Assembly: GCF_900086705.1 (NCBI RefSeq)
Contig: NZ_LT575483.1
Span: 1,693,534 to 1,757,533, forward strand
Reading direction: 5' to 3'
DNA from: Massilibacillus massiliensis
Lineage (GTDB): Bacteria > Bacillota > Negativicutes > FLKF01
DNA: 64,000 nt
Position 1 is the stretch's first letter. Every line of letters starts with the position of its first letter. The notes below the pieces were generated by a model that saw only the letters and a program-made list of their open reading frames with translations, was not told the origin of the DNA and made no database searches. Both the position numbers and the translations under genes were made by a program. This document shows, in pieces, positions 1-8,319 of this stretch.

Positions 1-572
1 GGATTTTGCGCCACCACAGCCAGCAGACGATTGATTCTGCCTCTTTGGGCAAAATGTTGATCAATCACAACCTTGTCAATGAAGCCCATTCCTTCTGCCA
101 TGCTAATGGTCGCCTTTTTCGGCGTCTCACTGGAATCTCCACCGATAATCATCGTATGACTCATCACAGAAGCACCTGCACTGGTTCCGGCAAGCACCGC
201 TCCCTTCGCAAAAGTTTCTTTGATTGCCTTATCTATCACTGAACCACCCAAAATACTCGTCAAACGCAGCTGGTCTCCGCCGGTAAAAAAGATTCCTGTA
301 TAAGTCGAAAAATTCTCTGCTAAATGTTGATCAAATGCCTGTATACGATCTGCAATATGGATAATGTCCACTTCTTTCGCACCGAGCCATTCAAATACTA
401 ATTTATATTCAACACCGACTTCCTCAGGCAGCTCTGTGGCTGTTGTCATAACCGCAATCTTTGCATCTCTGCCCCCTGCACGCTCGATAAATGTACGAAG
501 TATTTGACATTCACCGGATTTATCCTCATTCCCACCAATAATCAACAATACCCCTTCAACCTTGCTTTGCAT
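1..572 (-). CDS. cphB: Cyanophycinase-like peptidase, C-terminus cut by window edge
   Basis: Reading the minus strand from an ATG at 572 gives an uninterrupted frame running off the left edge (about 190 residues). The start follows a GGAGGC ribosome site. The protein opens with a LLIIGGNEDKSG stretch, has GIFFTGGDQ in the middle and carries the nucleophile elbow GTSAGAS. These are hallmarks of the S51 serine peptidase family that includes cyanophycinase, which cuts the storage polymer cyanophycin (poly-Asp with Arg side chains) to beta-Asp-Arg dipeptides. The later IDQHFAQRGRINRL segment also fits. No cyanophycin synthetase is visible; it could lie beyond the edge. Other S51 peptidases (dipeptidase E) are shorter and match less well. 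Confidence 0.85.
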   Translation of the reverse strand, partial: MQSKVEGVLLIIGGNEDKSGECQILRTFIERAGGRDAKIAVMTTATELPEEVGVEYKLVFEWLGAKEVDIIHIADRIQAFDQHLAENFSTYTGIFFTGGDQLRLTSILGGSVIDKAIKETFAKGAVLAGTSAGASVMSHTMIIGGDSSETPKKATISMAEGMGFIDKVVIDQHFAQRGRINRLLAVVAQN

Positions 573-844
573 ATTAGCCTCCAAATCATAAATGTAGACT
601 TCGTTTAGGTGAAGTTTCGCCTTCATCTAATCCTTGCCAAATTGTCCAAAAACCGTTTCTACGCTCACCCAAAAGTAAGGCGCTATGCGGTTTTGTCATT
701 AGATAAAATCATCTTATACGAAATAGAACTCTCTATATTATTTGCCAACAATTCGGAAATTATATACATATTATTTTTAAAAAACACCATTCGAGGTGAA
801 AAATCATAAAATAATAAATAAATCATAAGAACAGGAGGCTTCTC

Positions 845-1222
845 ATGGACAATATATTAGAAAAAAAACGTGAGACTACAATACCCCAAAATAGGATCAT
901 TCGTATTGTAAAATCTTCACGTTTGCTTACCATCTTAGACGGTGATACTCTCATTTATCAATATCCTATTGCCATAGGCAAGCCAAGCACACCTACACCA
1001 GAAGGCAACTATGTAATCGCAACAAAAATCAATAACCCCGGCGGCATTTTAGGCTCACGCTGGATGGGATTAAATTATGATGCCTATGGAATCCACGGAA
1101 CCAATAGACCTTGGCTGATCGGTCAGATGGTTTCCAACGGCTGCATTCGTATGCATAATCAAAATGTTGAAACACTCTACTCTCTTGTGGCTTTAGGAAC
1201 CCCCGTTTACATTCGGAATTGA
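845..1222 (+). CDS. Small L,D-transpeptidase (YkuD domain)
   Basis: This 125-residue protein is little more than a single YkuD catalytic domain. His84 lies in GIHGTN and the nucleophile Cys100 in SNGCIRMHN, the signature of L,D-transpeptidases that make 3-3 peptidoglycan crosslinks or attach proteins to the wall. The TPEGNYVIATK segment is also typical. There is no signal peptide or membrane helix and no LysM domain, so export is unexplained; a cytoplasmic, mother-cell or spore role is possible given the sporulation genes nearby. An AGGAGG site precedes the ATG. The 3' end overlaps the tail of the convergent HipA-like kinase by 30 bp. Confidence 0.85.
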   Translation: MDNILEKKRETTIPQNRIIRIVKSSRLLTILDGDTLIYQYPIAIGKPSTPTPEGNYVIATKINNPGGILGSRWMGLNYDAYGIHGTNRPWLIGQMVSNGCIRMHNQNVETLYSLVALGTPVYIRN

Positions 1223-1975
1223 TGCCGTTAGCATGGCCGCGACTTCTTCTGCCATCTTACATCGCGTAAGAAGAAATGTTTTCAATTCTGCTCTAGTCTC
1301 TATATCGCTGAGCCATTCTTCTGGAATATCATCCACAATTTGTTCGATTTGTTCTTTTGTAATTGTTTGAAACTTCTCGACATAAGAAACAAAATCACCT
1401 TCTTGTAAATAATGCCGCAATAAGGTTCCATAAGCACGCCGCTTATTTAACTTAACACCGTTCAGCATAATTGCTAAATTTTCTTTTTCCCATCTGCCGC
1501 TGCCAAATAAGTGAGAGTTATCAATTGCATACATGCGGTAGCCATCGATTTCACGACGAATTAACATGTTTTTTCCATTTAAGGTTCGATCCCCATTATG
1601 AAACAAGTGATCAAATAACATCACCCCAGCAAATTGCTGCTTATTGGTTACCGCCTGCAAATGATAATGATGCACATATTTACAGTCCCGTAAATAATAC
1701 GTTGCAAAATGTAATCCGGCGATGACTCTTGCCCGCACCAATCGTTTAGAGCTTTTAATGAACTCCTCTGTTAAGGTCATCATATCACTGCGTGGAAAAC
1801 AAAGATCTGTTAATTGACCTATGCGGCTGGCTATATATTCATTTACTAAAACCTTAGTTCCCAATCGATTATTCTTTAACTTAACAACATAAGTTTCATC
1901 ATCATCCGCTCTGATCAAACGTGGCACTGTTACCCCGACACCAATTGCACCTATATATTCCTTTGCAAAAAGCAT
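1193..1975 (-). CDS. HipA-like kinase domain protein
   Basis: The roughly 260-residue protein has a HipA-type kinase fold: an N-terminal nucleotide-binding part with VVKLKNN, then a catalytic loop FDHLFHNGDRTLNGKN that resembles the HipA HxxNxDRHxxN loop, and YAIDNSHLF as the probable metal-binding Asp. It matches the short stand-alone HipA_2 type rather than true HipA toxins, which are about 430 residues. No HipB-like antitoxin lies next to it, so a toxin-antitoxin role is not supported. The start is placed at the second ATG (1975), seven bases after GGAGG; the first ATG at 1981 overlaps that site. The substrate is unknown. Confidence 0.7.
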   Translation of the reverse strand: MLFAKEYIGAIGVGVTVPRLIRADDDETYVVKLKNNRLGTKVLVNEYIASRIGQLTDLCFPRSDMMTLTEEFIKSSKRLVRARVIAGLHFATYYLRDCKYVHHYHLQAVTNKQQFAGVMLFDHLFHNGDRTLNGKNMLIRREIDGYRMYAIDNSHLFGSGRWEKENLAIMLNGVKLNKRRAYGTLLRHYLQEGDFVSYVEKFQTITKEQIEQIVDDIPEEWLSDIETRAELKTFLLTRCKMAEEVAAMLTASIPNVNGGS

Positions 1976-2074
1976 GTTCATCCCTCCATAAAGCGCATGC
2001 AGCGTCTTGACCAGCCTTTTACCCTGTCAAGATACTAAACTGATACATTATATGATAAATTTTCTTACATATGC

Positions 2075-2108
2075 AAAAAATGCACGCTAGATTCTAGCGT
2101 GCATTTTT
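2075..2108. terminator. Bidirectional terminator between HipA-like and SPOCS genes
   Basis: A ten-base perfect stem (TGCACGCTAG/CTAGCGTGCA) with an ATT loop is flanked by an A run on the left and seven T on the right. It lies just past the stop of the minus-strand SPOCS-SH3 gene and can work in both directions. Confidence 0.85.
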
Positions 2109-3056
2109 TTAATCATTCAAACTGACAAACCAACTAGCAAGCCATCCCGTCGTGCCATCTGATAATACAACTTTATACCAGCCAAAGGCTTGCTCTCTAA
2201 CCGTGACAACAGTGCCTTTGTTTACTTTTGTAATCGATGGATAATCCGTTCCCGGTCCGGTACGTACATTTACGCTGTTTCCTGTCAAAGTTCCGGTTCT
2301 GCCGTTGACTGACATATTCGTTCCGGCAGTAGGTTCTACTGTTTCCGTAACGATCACCTCTTCCGGAATGATTGGTTCCGGTATTGGCGGTACACCATAG
2401 GTCGACTGCATAAAGGAAATCTGCTCATCACTAAACTCAGAAGCTGAGGTTTTATTATCAGCAAAGCCGGATGTGCCATACATCGTTCCCGGTTCAATAG
2501 GCGACATCGTCGTAACTTCCATCTCTGCCATCGTCGTTACACGAGTCCAGAACTTCAACACGATCGTAATGTGTACTTTACGAGGCTGACATTCATCAAA
2601 GTCATAATCTACATATTCAACGCTGCAATCTGCAGTCGCCGTCATATCAGGATGCGCACCTTCGACTTCTATATCGCGAAGAAATTTAATATGACTTTTT
2701 TCAAATGCATGTACGGGTTCATTCGGCAGATCTGCCACATACATTACCTTAACCTCTAAATCACCACGAACAACTACTCTGTTTGGAATTACCTCTACGC
2801 CGTAAATATCTACATCTTTTACGTAGACATCCACGACTTGCCTTATATCTGGTTTTCTTTTTGGCACACACATATCAAATTCTAGTATTTTTTGCCGCAT
2901 TTCTGCTGCGAGTACCTGTTCAACCTCGATCACTTCCTGCATTGGCTGAGGGCATCCACAAAACATAGTTTGAGATGGATCGATCGGCCTTCCAGATATT
3001 CCTGTGGCTGATGCACTCGTTGTTGATTCAGAAGCTTGGCGTGTATTTTCGTCCAT
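2109..3056 (-). CDS. SPOCS (DUF3794) protein with C-terminal SH3 domain
   Basis: Residues about 40-190 form a SPOCS/DUF3794 domain: KILEFDMCVPKRKPDI, VVDVYVKDVDI, VVVRGDLEVKVMYVADLP, CSVEYVDYDF. This domain is found in spore and coat-assembly proteins of Firmicutes. After a proline-rich linker the last 65 residues form a bacterial SH3 domain (NSVNVRTGPGTDYPSITKV, GWYKVVLSDGTTGWL) that probably binds peptidoglycan. There is no signal peptide, consistent with synthesis in the mother cell. It lies 27 bp downstream of a paralogue in the same direction, with a GGGGGGAAG ribosome site in the gap, so the two are probably co-transcribed. The exact role is unknown. Confidence 0.8.
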   Translation of the reverse strand: MDENTRQASESTTSASATGISGRPIDPSQTMFCGCPQPMQEVIEVEQVLAAEMRQKILEFDMCVPKRKPDIRQVVDVYVKDVDIYGVEVIPNRVVVRGDLEVKVMYVADLPNEPVHAFEKSHIKFLRDIEVEGAHPDMTATADCSVEYVDYDFDECQPRKVHITIVLKFWTRVTTMAEMEVTTMSPIEPGTMYGTSGFADNKTSASEFSDEQISFMQSTYGVPPIPEPIIPEEVIVTETVEPTAGTNMSVNGRTGTLTGNSVNVRTGPGTDYPSITKVNKGTVVTVREQAFGWYKVVLSDGTTGWLASWFVSLND

Positions 3057-3083
3057 TTCTTCTTCCCCCCTTTCTCAGTGAAC

Positions 3084-3908
3084 TTATCCTTTCGGTTTAC
3101 TTGGTAATTCAGGTGCTGCCGGTGCCTGCGCTGCAGGTTGCGTTGCCGCTCCACTTGTCATATTTTGTGGCGGATTAATTTGCACTTCGCGATCTGCCAA
3201 TACTTTTGCATTAATTCTAAGCATTACGGAGACATCGAATTCGCGGAAACAAACCTCTTCGCAACATGGTTTACAATGTGGATCTGGTTTCATTGGCGGA
3301 CATTTAGGCGGACAAATTGGTTTATCTGGTGGACAAGGTGGTTTTGGATGGTGATGATGATGTGGATAGTCATCATCATCGCACGGATCATCACATGGAT
3401 CTCCGCAAGGATCGTCATGCCCGTACATATGATCATGATCATCGTCGTCCATATCGCCATGGTATTTATACTTATATGCACGCGACATCTCTGGTACATC
3501 GTAATCAACGAACTCAACCGTTGCAGTTGCATCTGCATCCATACCGCGTCTTGCCCCTATCATACTAATATCTTGCAACCATTTTATATGTTTGAGTTCC
3601 ACCGCATGCACCGGTTGATCCGGCAGACAAGCTACATAGATTACTTTTACTTCAAATTCCCCACGCACCATGACATGGTCGGTAATACAATCAACACTGT
3701 TTACCTCAACATTTTTTACAAAAACGTCGACAATCTGCTCAATGGAAGGTTTCTTTTTCGGCACGCACACATGTATATCTAAAATCTTTTGCTCTTCTCT
3801 TTCCCCCAACACCTGCCGAACAACAATTGTTTGCGGCCCCGTTGCTGCGCCCAGTGTGCAATAATCTGGCATCATATATTGATTAAAACGTCTCTTTCCA
3901 TCTTTCAC
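3084..3908 (-). CDS. SPOCS (DUF3794) protein with His/Asp/Cys-rich insert
   Basis: The N-terminal 140 residues align with the SPOCS domain of the downstream paralogue (KILDIHVCVPKKKPSI, MVRGEFEVKVIYVACLP, VEFVDYDVPE). The final strand of that domain (REFDVSVMLRINAKVLADREVQI) only appears after residue 221. Residues about 150-220 between them are a low-complexity insert of Asp and His runs, HHHHH, and many Cys-Pro pairs ending in CCEEVC, which looks like a metal-binding segment. The tail is Ala/Pro-rich. The start is GTG at 3908 behind AGGGGTG. It is first in a likely two-gene sporulation operon. Function unknown; the spore surface is the best guess from the family. Confidence 0.75.
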   Translation of the reverse strand: MKDGKRRFNQYMMPDYCTLGAATGPQTIVVRQVLGEREEQKILDIHVCVPKKKPSIEQIVDVFVKNVEVNSVDCITDHVMVRGEFEVKVIYVACLPDQPVHAVELKHIKWLQDISMIGARRGMDADATATVEFVDYDVPEMSRAYKYKYHGDMDDDDHDHMYGHDDPCGDPCDDPCDDDDYPHHHHHPKPPCPPDKPICPPKCPPMKPDPHCKPCCEEVCFREFDVSVMLRINAKVLADREVQINPPQNMTSGAATQPAAQAPAAPELPSKPKG

Positions 3909-4023
3909 TCAAATTCACCCCTTTTGTGTTTTCTATTTATATATATGTCTGGAATAAATTTTATGTGAAAAAAAATATAGAAACATTTATTTTTTATCTG
4001 CAATCTCTTTTACATAAGATTGA

Positions 4024-4064
4024 TAAAAAAAAGGAAAGTCTGCAAAATGCGGACTTTCCTTTTT
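4024..4064 (-). terminator. Terminator of the CAP-domain gene
   Basis: An eleven-base stem, AAAGGAAAGTC with GACTTTCCTTT, encloses a loop and has a run of A on its left, which becomes the U tail for the minus-strand gene ending at 4067. Confidence 0.85.
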
Positions 4065-4066
4065 AA

Positions 4067-4555
4067 CTACCTGTTGATAAATTCCTGTACGACATAAACT
4101 TTACCATTCGGTGCATGTTTTACGCCAATGCCTACTTCAGTATAATGTTCATTTAAGATATTTTCACGATGTGTTGGACTGTTCATAAAAGCAATTTCTG
4201 CTGCTTCTATCGTATCATTTAACGCTAAATTTTCGCCTGCATATTTGTATTCAATTCCTGCACGATCCATACGATTAAAGGGCGTTAATCCCTCTGGATT
4301 GTTATGTGCAAAGAATCCTCGTTTTATCATATCGTCCGCATAATTCTCAGCCAGATTATGCAGCTCCTGATTATATACAAGCGGCTCCAAGCCATGGGCA
4401 CTGCGATCACGATTAAGCAAAGTCAAAGCTTGCATTTCCTCCGTTGTCGCAGATTCCGATTTTGCAGCATAAGCAGAGTTTACAAAAACCCCACTTATCG
4501 TTGTCATTAACACAGCGAAAAAAACAGCAGCAAACAACCAGTGTTTTAATTTCAT
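4067..4555 (-). CDS. Secreted CAP-domain (SCP/PR-1, YkwD-like) protein
   Basis: The 162-residue protein has a signal peptide (MKLKHWLFAAVFFAVLMTTI, probable cleavage after AYAA) and a CAP domain from about residue 38. Diagnostic segments are LTLLNRDRSAHGLEPLVYNQEL, MIKRGFFAHNNPEG, AGENLAL, FMNSPTHRENILN and GIGVKHAPNGKVYVVQEF, which supply the conserved His and Glu residues. CAP proteins of this type (Bacillus YkwD, SafA-associated YkzD) are extracellular or spore-associated; biochemical function is not established. It has its own terminator and AAAGG ribosome site. The neighbouring sporulation genes suggest a spore link, but only by position. Confidence 0.85.
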   Translation of the reverse strand: MKLKHWLFAAVFFAVLMTTISGVFVNSAYAAKSESATTEEMQALTLLNRDRSAHGLEPLVYNQELHNLAENYADDMIKRGFFAHNNPEGLTPFNRMDRAGIEYKYAGENLALNDTIEAAEIAFMNSPTHRENILNEHYTEVGIGVKHAPNGKVYVVQEFINR

Positions 4556-4650
4556 TACAACATACCTTTCTGCAAATCCAAAGCCTACGCATCTTGAACA
4601 TTATTTTATTTTCTAGCAAAAAAAAAAAAATCCTTTAGGTAATATTTTCT

Positions 4651-5523
4651 CTAACAACTATATGGCGTTTTCGGTAACCCTAAACGGAATTTTCCTCTTG
4701 TTTCCACTCCGCCAACTCCTTCAATTCCAGTAACAGAAGCTGCAATTGCATCACTGACGTCAACCGTACGATTAATCGGCGTAAACGCTACTTTTTCAGC
4801 AATAAAAACAGGATCATATGCATGAATAAAAATCCTGGTTGGTGCAGACGCGAAGTTTGCACCAGCCGCTAAAATTGCCTCAAAATGAGATTGGCAAGCA
4901 CCGGCAAAAATGACTAAGTCATCTCTGCTAGGTTCAAATTCACGAACTTTCTTTACCGATTCAACGAAATATTTTGAATGACGATAATTGTTTATATCAT
5001 TAAAATCTTTTTTACTCCCAAGCAAAGCATCATGACCAGTTAATACCAGAATGTCGGGATGATACTGTTCTACCAAGCCAGTGACGAATATCGGCTGTTT
5101 TACTTCATCAATGCATCTGCCAACAGCATCTATGTTTAATTGGCTATATGTTTTTAGACACATCTTTAAATATTCCTCGTCACCATCAATATGCAACACT
5201 CGCCCTGGCAAATCAAAAAAAGAAAATTTTTTCGATGACTCACCCCTAAGTAAGTCTTTCTGTCTACGTTCACCTTTACGTCTATCAAAAGCGCGATCCA
5301 ACCCACTGCGCTGTATCCGTTCTAGATTTACAACTTCATTGCGTAGACATTCTGCCGTAATCGCTTCTAAATCATTGATTGGTGCATCTGCAACCAATCG
5401 TAAATGCATGCCTTTCAGCACACAGCTGCCTGCATTTTTTTCGTTTTTTTCTATATTAATGACTTTGAAAATAATATCTTTACCGTGAGATTTTCTAACT
5501 ACCAAATCGCCAATAGCAACCAC
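4651..5523 (-). CDS. yabG: Sporulation protease YabG
   Basis: The 290-residue sequence matches YabG over its length: an N-terminal MVAIGDLVVRKSHGKDIIFKV segment, the middle FFDLPGRVLHIDGDEEYL, PDILVLTGHDALL and IFAGACQSHFEAILAAGANFASAP, and the end VGGVETRGKFRLGLPKTPY. YabG is a mother-cell cysteine protease that processes spore coat and cortex proteins such as SpoIVA and SafA in Bacillus. The usual length is about 290 residues. The start is GTG behind GGAGGGGAGGG. In Bacillus yabG follows rsmA; here it is about 19 kb away from rsmA. It indicates an endospore former. Confidence 0.93.
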   Translation of the reverse strand: MVAIGDLVVRKSHGKDIIFKVINIEKNEKNAGSCVLKGMHLRLVADAPINDLEAITAECLRNEVVNLERIQRSGLDRAFDRRKGERRQKDLLRGESSKKFSFFDLPGRVLHIDGDEEYLKMCLKTYSQLNIDAVGRCIDEVKQPIFVTGLVEQYHPDILVLTGHDALLGSKKDFNDINNYRHSKYFVESVKKVREFEPSRDDLVIFAGACQSHFEAILAAGANFASAPTRIFIHAYDPVFIAEKVAFTPINRTVDVSDAIAASVTGIEGVGGVETRGKFRLGLPKTPYSC

Positions 5524-5679
5524 ACTGATCCCTCCCCTCCTCGTTAGTTCATATTATGTAGTAAAATGAAATTTTGCTACGCTGTAAGCAAAACTCTGTA
5601 AATCTATCAATGTAACAAAGTGAATCTACAATCAATATACTGTATCATCTTTAGTCTACAATTCGCGAGGTGAAATCGT

Positions 5680-6468
5680 ATGATATCTGCTATTGTCCCA
5701 GCAAAGAATGAAGCTGGGCGCGCTGTAACTGTACTAAGAAATTTAGCTTTGCTGCCAATTGATCACATTATTTTAATCGTCAATGGTTGTCGTGATACGA
5801 CACTTTATGAATCGCTCAATTTAAAACTTCCCAAACTACAATTACTTTATTTTCACGAGTGCCTTGGCATTGATGTTCCACGTGCAATCGGCGCCAAAGT
5901 TGCCTTAACACTCGGCAGTGATATCGTCCTTTTTATAGACGGTGACATGGTTGGTACCTTTAATGATAAATTAACTGAACTCCTCGAAACGACGCTCTCA
6001 AAAAAAATTGATATGGCCTTAACCAATTGCTATCCTACCGCACCTCGCCATATTGAAAAATGCAACCCAACATTCAAATGGCGTCTAAAATTAAACCAAG
6101 AACTAGCTTTAGATAAAAAGCTCAACATTGCCAGCCCTGTACATGGTCCGCATGTACTTTCAAAAAAATTACTCAAAGCGTTACCGCTCAACGAACTTGC
6201 GATTCCCCCAGTTTCATTGGCACTTGCCAAAAAGCATAAACTTAAAATAGAGATCGGTACGACCATCCCACATTATCTCCTTGGTTCCTCCGTCAAAGGT
6301 AACGTACATAGTACGAAAATCATTGACACCATCGTCGGCGACTGCCTCGAAGCAATTTCCCTCTACAAAAATGAACCCCGCACCCGCCAATGGTTAAACA
6401 AAACCTATATCGGTTACCACAATGAAAGACGCTTTGATATATTAGATGAAATTTTGACAGAAATATAA
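5680..6468 (+). CDS. Glycosyltransferase family 2-like protein
   Basis: The 262-residue protein starts with SAIVPAKNEAGRAVTVLRNL, the GT-A nucleotide-binding opening, and has the metal-binding DGD motif in VLFIDGDMVGTF. PVHGPHVLSKKLL may form part of the acceptor side. It has no membrane helices, so it is probably cytosolic or peripheral. Similar small GT2 proteins are found near sporulation genes in Firmicutes, but the acceptor cannot be read from the sequence. An AGGTG site precedes the ATG. It stands alone, with repeats downstream. Confidence 0.75.
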   Translation: MISAIVPAKNEAGRAVTVLRNLALLPIDHIILIVNGCRDTTLYESLNLKLPKLQLLYFHECLGIDVPRAIGAKVALTLGSDIVLFIDGDMVGTFNDKLTELLETTLSKKIDMALTNCYPTAPRHIEKCNPTFKWRLKLNQELALDKKLNIASPVHGPHVLSKKLLKALPLNELAIPPVSLALAKKHKLKIEIGTTIPHYLLGSSVKGNVHSTKIIDTIVGDCLEAISLYKNEPRTRQWLNKTYIGYHNERRFDILDEILTEI

Positions 6469-6558
6469 ACTTTCACTATCATTGTAATCATGTAAAATGA
6501 TGGCTGTCACGCTAAGACTACATTCACAAAAATATGAATGCACACCACTTACACAGAG

Positions 6559-6746
6559 GTCCTTTTGGCATTGCCCAAAAGAACGAAAAAGCTAGGCCTT
6601 AAGCCTCCAAAATACTTGAAAAATAATCGACTTACTAAAATTCTTAACTCGCTTCGCTCAGACAAACGAATTTCTTAACGTAAGCCAATTATTTTCATCC
6701 TTCGGAACGTATTTTTCCGGAAAAGGCCGAGTACGAAAACAAAAAC
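6559..6746 (+). repeat. Dispersed structured repeat, family A, copy 1
   Basis: This segment matches 23382-23733 over its whole length apart from a nested insertion in the other copy. In order it has a hairpin built on CTTTTGGC and CCAAAAG, a long stem-loop (left arm 6620-6640, right arm near 6675-6700) with the loop ACTCGCTTCGCTCAGACAAAC nearly unchanged, then a conserved tail with CCTTCGGAACGT and TTTTTCCGGAAAAGGCCG. No frame looks coding. Arm bases differ between copies but remain mostly paired. Confidence 0.8.
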
Positions 6747-6783
6747 TATATCATTCTAGTTCAACAGTACCTTTGTAATTTAA

Positions 6784-6829
6784 ATAATAAAAAGATCAAT
6801 CTATTTTTTGAGATTGATCTTTTTATTAT
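6784..6829. terminator. Strong bidirectional terminator
   Basis: AATAAAAAGATCAATCT pairs with AGATTGATCTTTTTATT around an eight-base loop. It would have ended the minus-strand transcript of the small ORF at 8535 before the IS element was inserted between them. Confidence 0.8.
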
Positions 6830-6974
6830 ACAAATACCTAGCAACCTATAAAGCCTCACACTGTTTTATAGGTTAACACTTCTGAAATACAGCAAGTGAT
6901 GCAAAAGTCTTCCTCCTACCACCACATTCATAATGATTTTCTAAAACTGTGATGTGCATAAATGACTATTGAAG

Positions 6975-6982
6975 AAAACTCA
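6975..6982. repeat. Left target-site duplication of the IS element
   Basis: AAAACTCA here is repeated exactly at 8344-8351, directly outside both inverted repeats of the IS256-type element. A perfect 8-bp duplication means one clean transposition with little later change. Confidence 0.9.
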
Positions 6983-6990
6983 GGGAGTGT

Positions 6991-7031
6991 AAAATAATCT
7001 GTGTAAGTATAAAACTTGCACAGATTATTTT
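6991..7031. terminator. Hairpin inside the left end of the IS
   Basis: AAAATAATCTGTG at 6991-7003 pairs perfectly with CACAGATTATTTT at 7019-7031, extended by AAG/CTT around the loop, and has A/T-rich flanks. It lies between the left inverted repeat and the transposase start, where it could stop read-through transcription into the transposase gene. Its function is inferred. Confidence 0.6.
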
Positions 7032-7075
7032 AATATTGGATAATAAAAAATATTAAACACGAAAAGGACGAAAAA

Positions 7076-8314
7076 ATGGCTAGAAAAAACTCTGAACAAG
7101 AACAGCTTGCCCAAGAAATTATTGCAAAATATCAACCAAAATCTGTCGAAGATATGCAAAATGCCTTAAAAGATATTTTCGGACCGATGTTCCAAGCAAT
7201 GCTAAAAGGTGAATTAGATCACCATCTTGGTTATTCAAGTAATGATCGTGGTGAAAAAGAATCCTCAAATCGTCGTAATGGGTATTCACAAAAAACTCTT
7301 AAAAGTTCTTTGGGTTCTATTCCAATTGATGTTCCGCGTGATCGTCAAGCGACTTTTAAGCCACAAATTATACCCAAACATAAAACCAATGTATCTGACA
7401 TTGAGCAAAAAGTTTTAGCGATGTATGCGCGTGGACTCAGTCAACGAGATATAGCCGCAACGATTGAAGATATCTATGGTTTTGAAATATCTCATGAACA
7501 AATTTCAATCATCACAGATAAAATATTAGAAGAGCTCGATCAATGGCAAAAACGTCCCTTAAATCCATTCTATCCATTTGTTTTTGTCGACTGCATGTAC
7601 GTGACAATTCGAAAAGATTATGAAGTTAAGAGTTGCGCAGTTTATACGATTCTTGGGTACAACATGGATGGTCATAAAGATATCTTAGGATTATGGATCA
7701 ATGAAAATGAAAGTAAGCATACCTGGATGCAAATCTTCGATGAGCTCAAGGCTAGAGGAATACAAGATATCGGATTCATCTGTATGGATGGATTGAGCGG
7801 ATTAGAAGATGGAGCTAAAGCAATATTTAAAGACGTAAATGTACAGAGATGTATCGTGCATTTAATAAGAAATTCTATAAAATATGTTCCAAGTAAGGAC
7901 TATAAGGGATTTACAGCCCAGTTAAAGAAAGTATATGGAGCTTCAAGTTTAAAAGCGGCAATTGCGGAATTTGAGCGATTTAAAGTGGCGTGGGCAAACT
8001 ATCCTGGAGCCGTTAGCGTATGGGAACGGAATTTCTCACATATAGAGCAGCTTTTTAATTACGGTAGTGCAGTGCGAAAGATTATGTACACAACAAATGC
8101 CATAGAAAGCGTGAATTCAAGTTTCCGAAAAGTGACAAAAAAAGGAGCGTTTCCAAATGAAAACGCCATACTGAAAGTATTGTATTTACGAGTTACAGAA
8201 CTTTATAAAAAATGGCATGATCGCCCAGTTCTCAATTGGTCTATGGTTCGAAACCAACTTTCAATTGATACTAGGATTCAGCCGATTTTTCAAAAATATG
8301 AACAACACTTTTAA
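7076..8314 (+). CDS. IS256-family (Mutator type) transposase
   Basis: The 412-residue protein is full length for the family. It has the N-terminal GELDHHLGYSSNDRG and SSNRRNGYSQKTLKSSLG segments, the catalytic Asp residues in FVDCMYVTI and GFICMDGLSGLEDG, the RCIVHLIRNS motif and the final catalytic Glu in TTNAIESVNSSFRK. The frame is undamaged. A weak GGACG site precedes the ATG. With the intact ends and target duplication this is a working transposase by sequence. Confidence 0.96.
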   Translation: MARKNSEQEQLAQEIIAKYQPKSVEDMQNALKDIFGPMFQAMLKGELDHHLGYSSNDRGEKESSNRRNGYSQKTLKSSLGSIPIDVPRDRQATFKPQIIPKHKTNVSDIEQKVLAMYARGLSQRDIAATIEDIYGFEISHEQISIITDKILEELDQWQKRPLNPFYPFVFVDCMYVTIRKDYEVKSCAVYTILGYNMDGHKDILGLWINENESKHTWMQIFDELKARGIQDIGFICMDGLSGLEDGAKAIFKDVNVQRCIVHLIRNSIKYVPSKDYKGFTAQLKKVYGASSLKAAIAEFERFKVAWANYPGAVSVWERNFSHIEQLFNYGSAVRKIMYTTNAIESVNSSFRKVTKKGAFPNENAILKVLYLRVTELYKKWHDRPVLNWSMVRNQLSIDTRIQPIFQKYEQHF

Positions 8315-8319
8315 TCTTG

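Noticed and set aside
609-809. 66-codon plus-strand frame upstream of the L,D-transpeptidase
   Set aside because: No ribosome site, AT-driven composition and no recognisable motif.
1193-1975. HipBA toxin-antitoxin module
   Set aside because: The kinase is shorter than HipA and no HipB-like helix-turn-helix gene is adjacent.
3138-3782. Plus-strand frame of 214 codons opposite the SPOCS gene
   Set aside because: It is the antisense shadow of the low-complexity insert and has no ribosome site.
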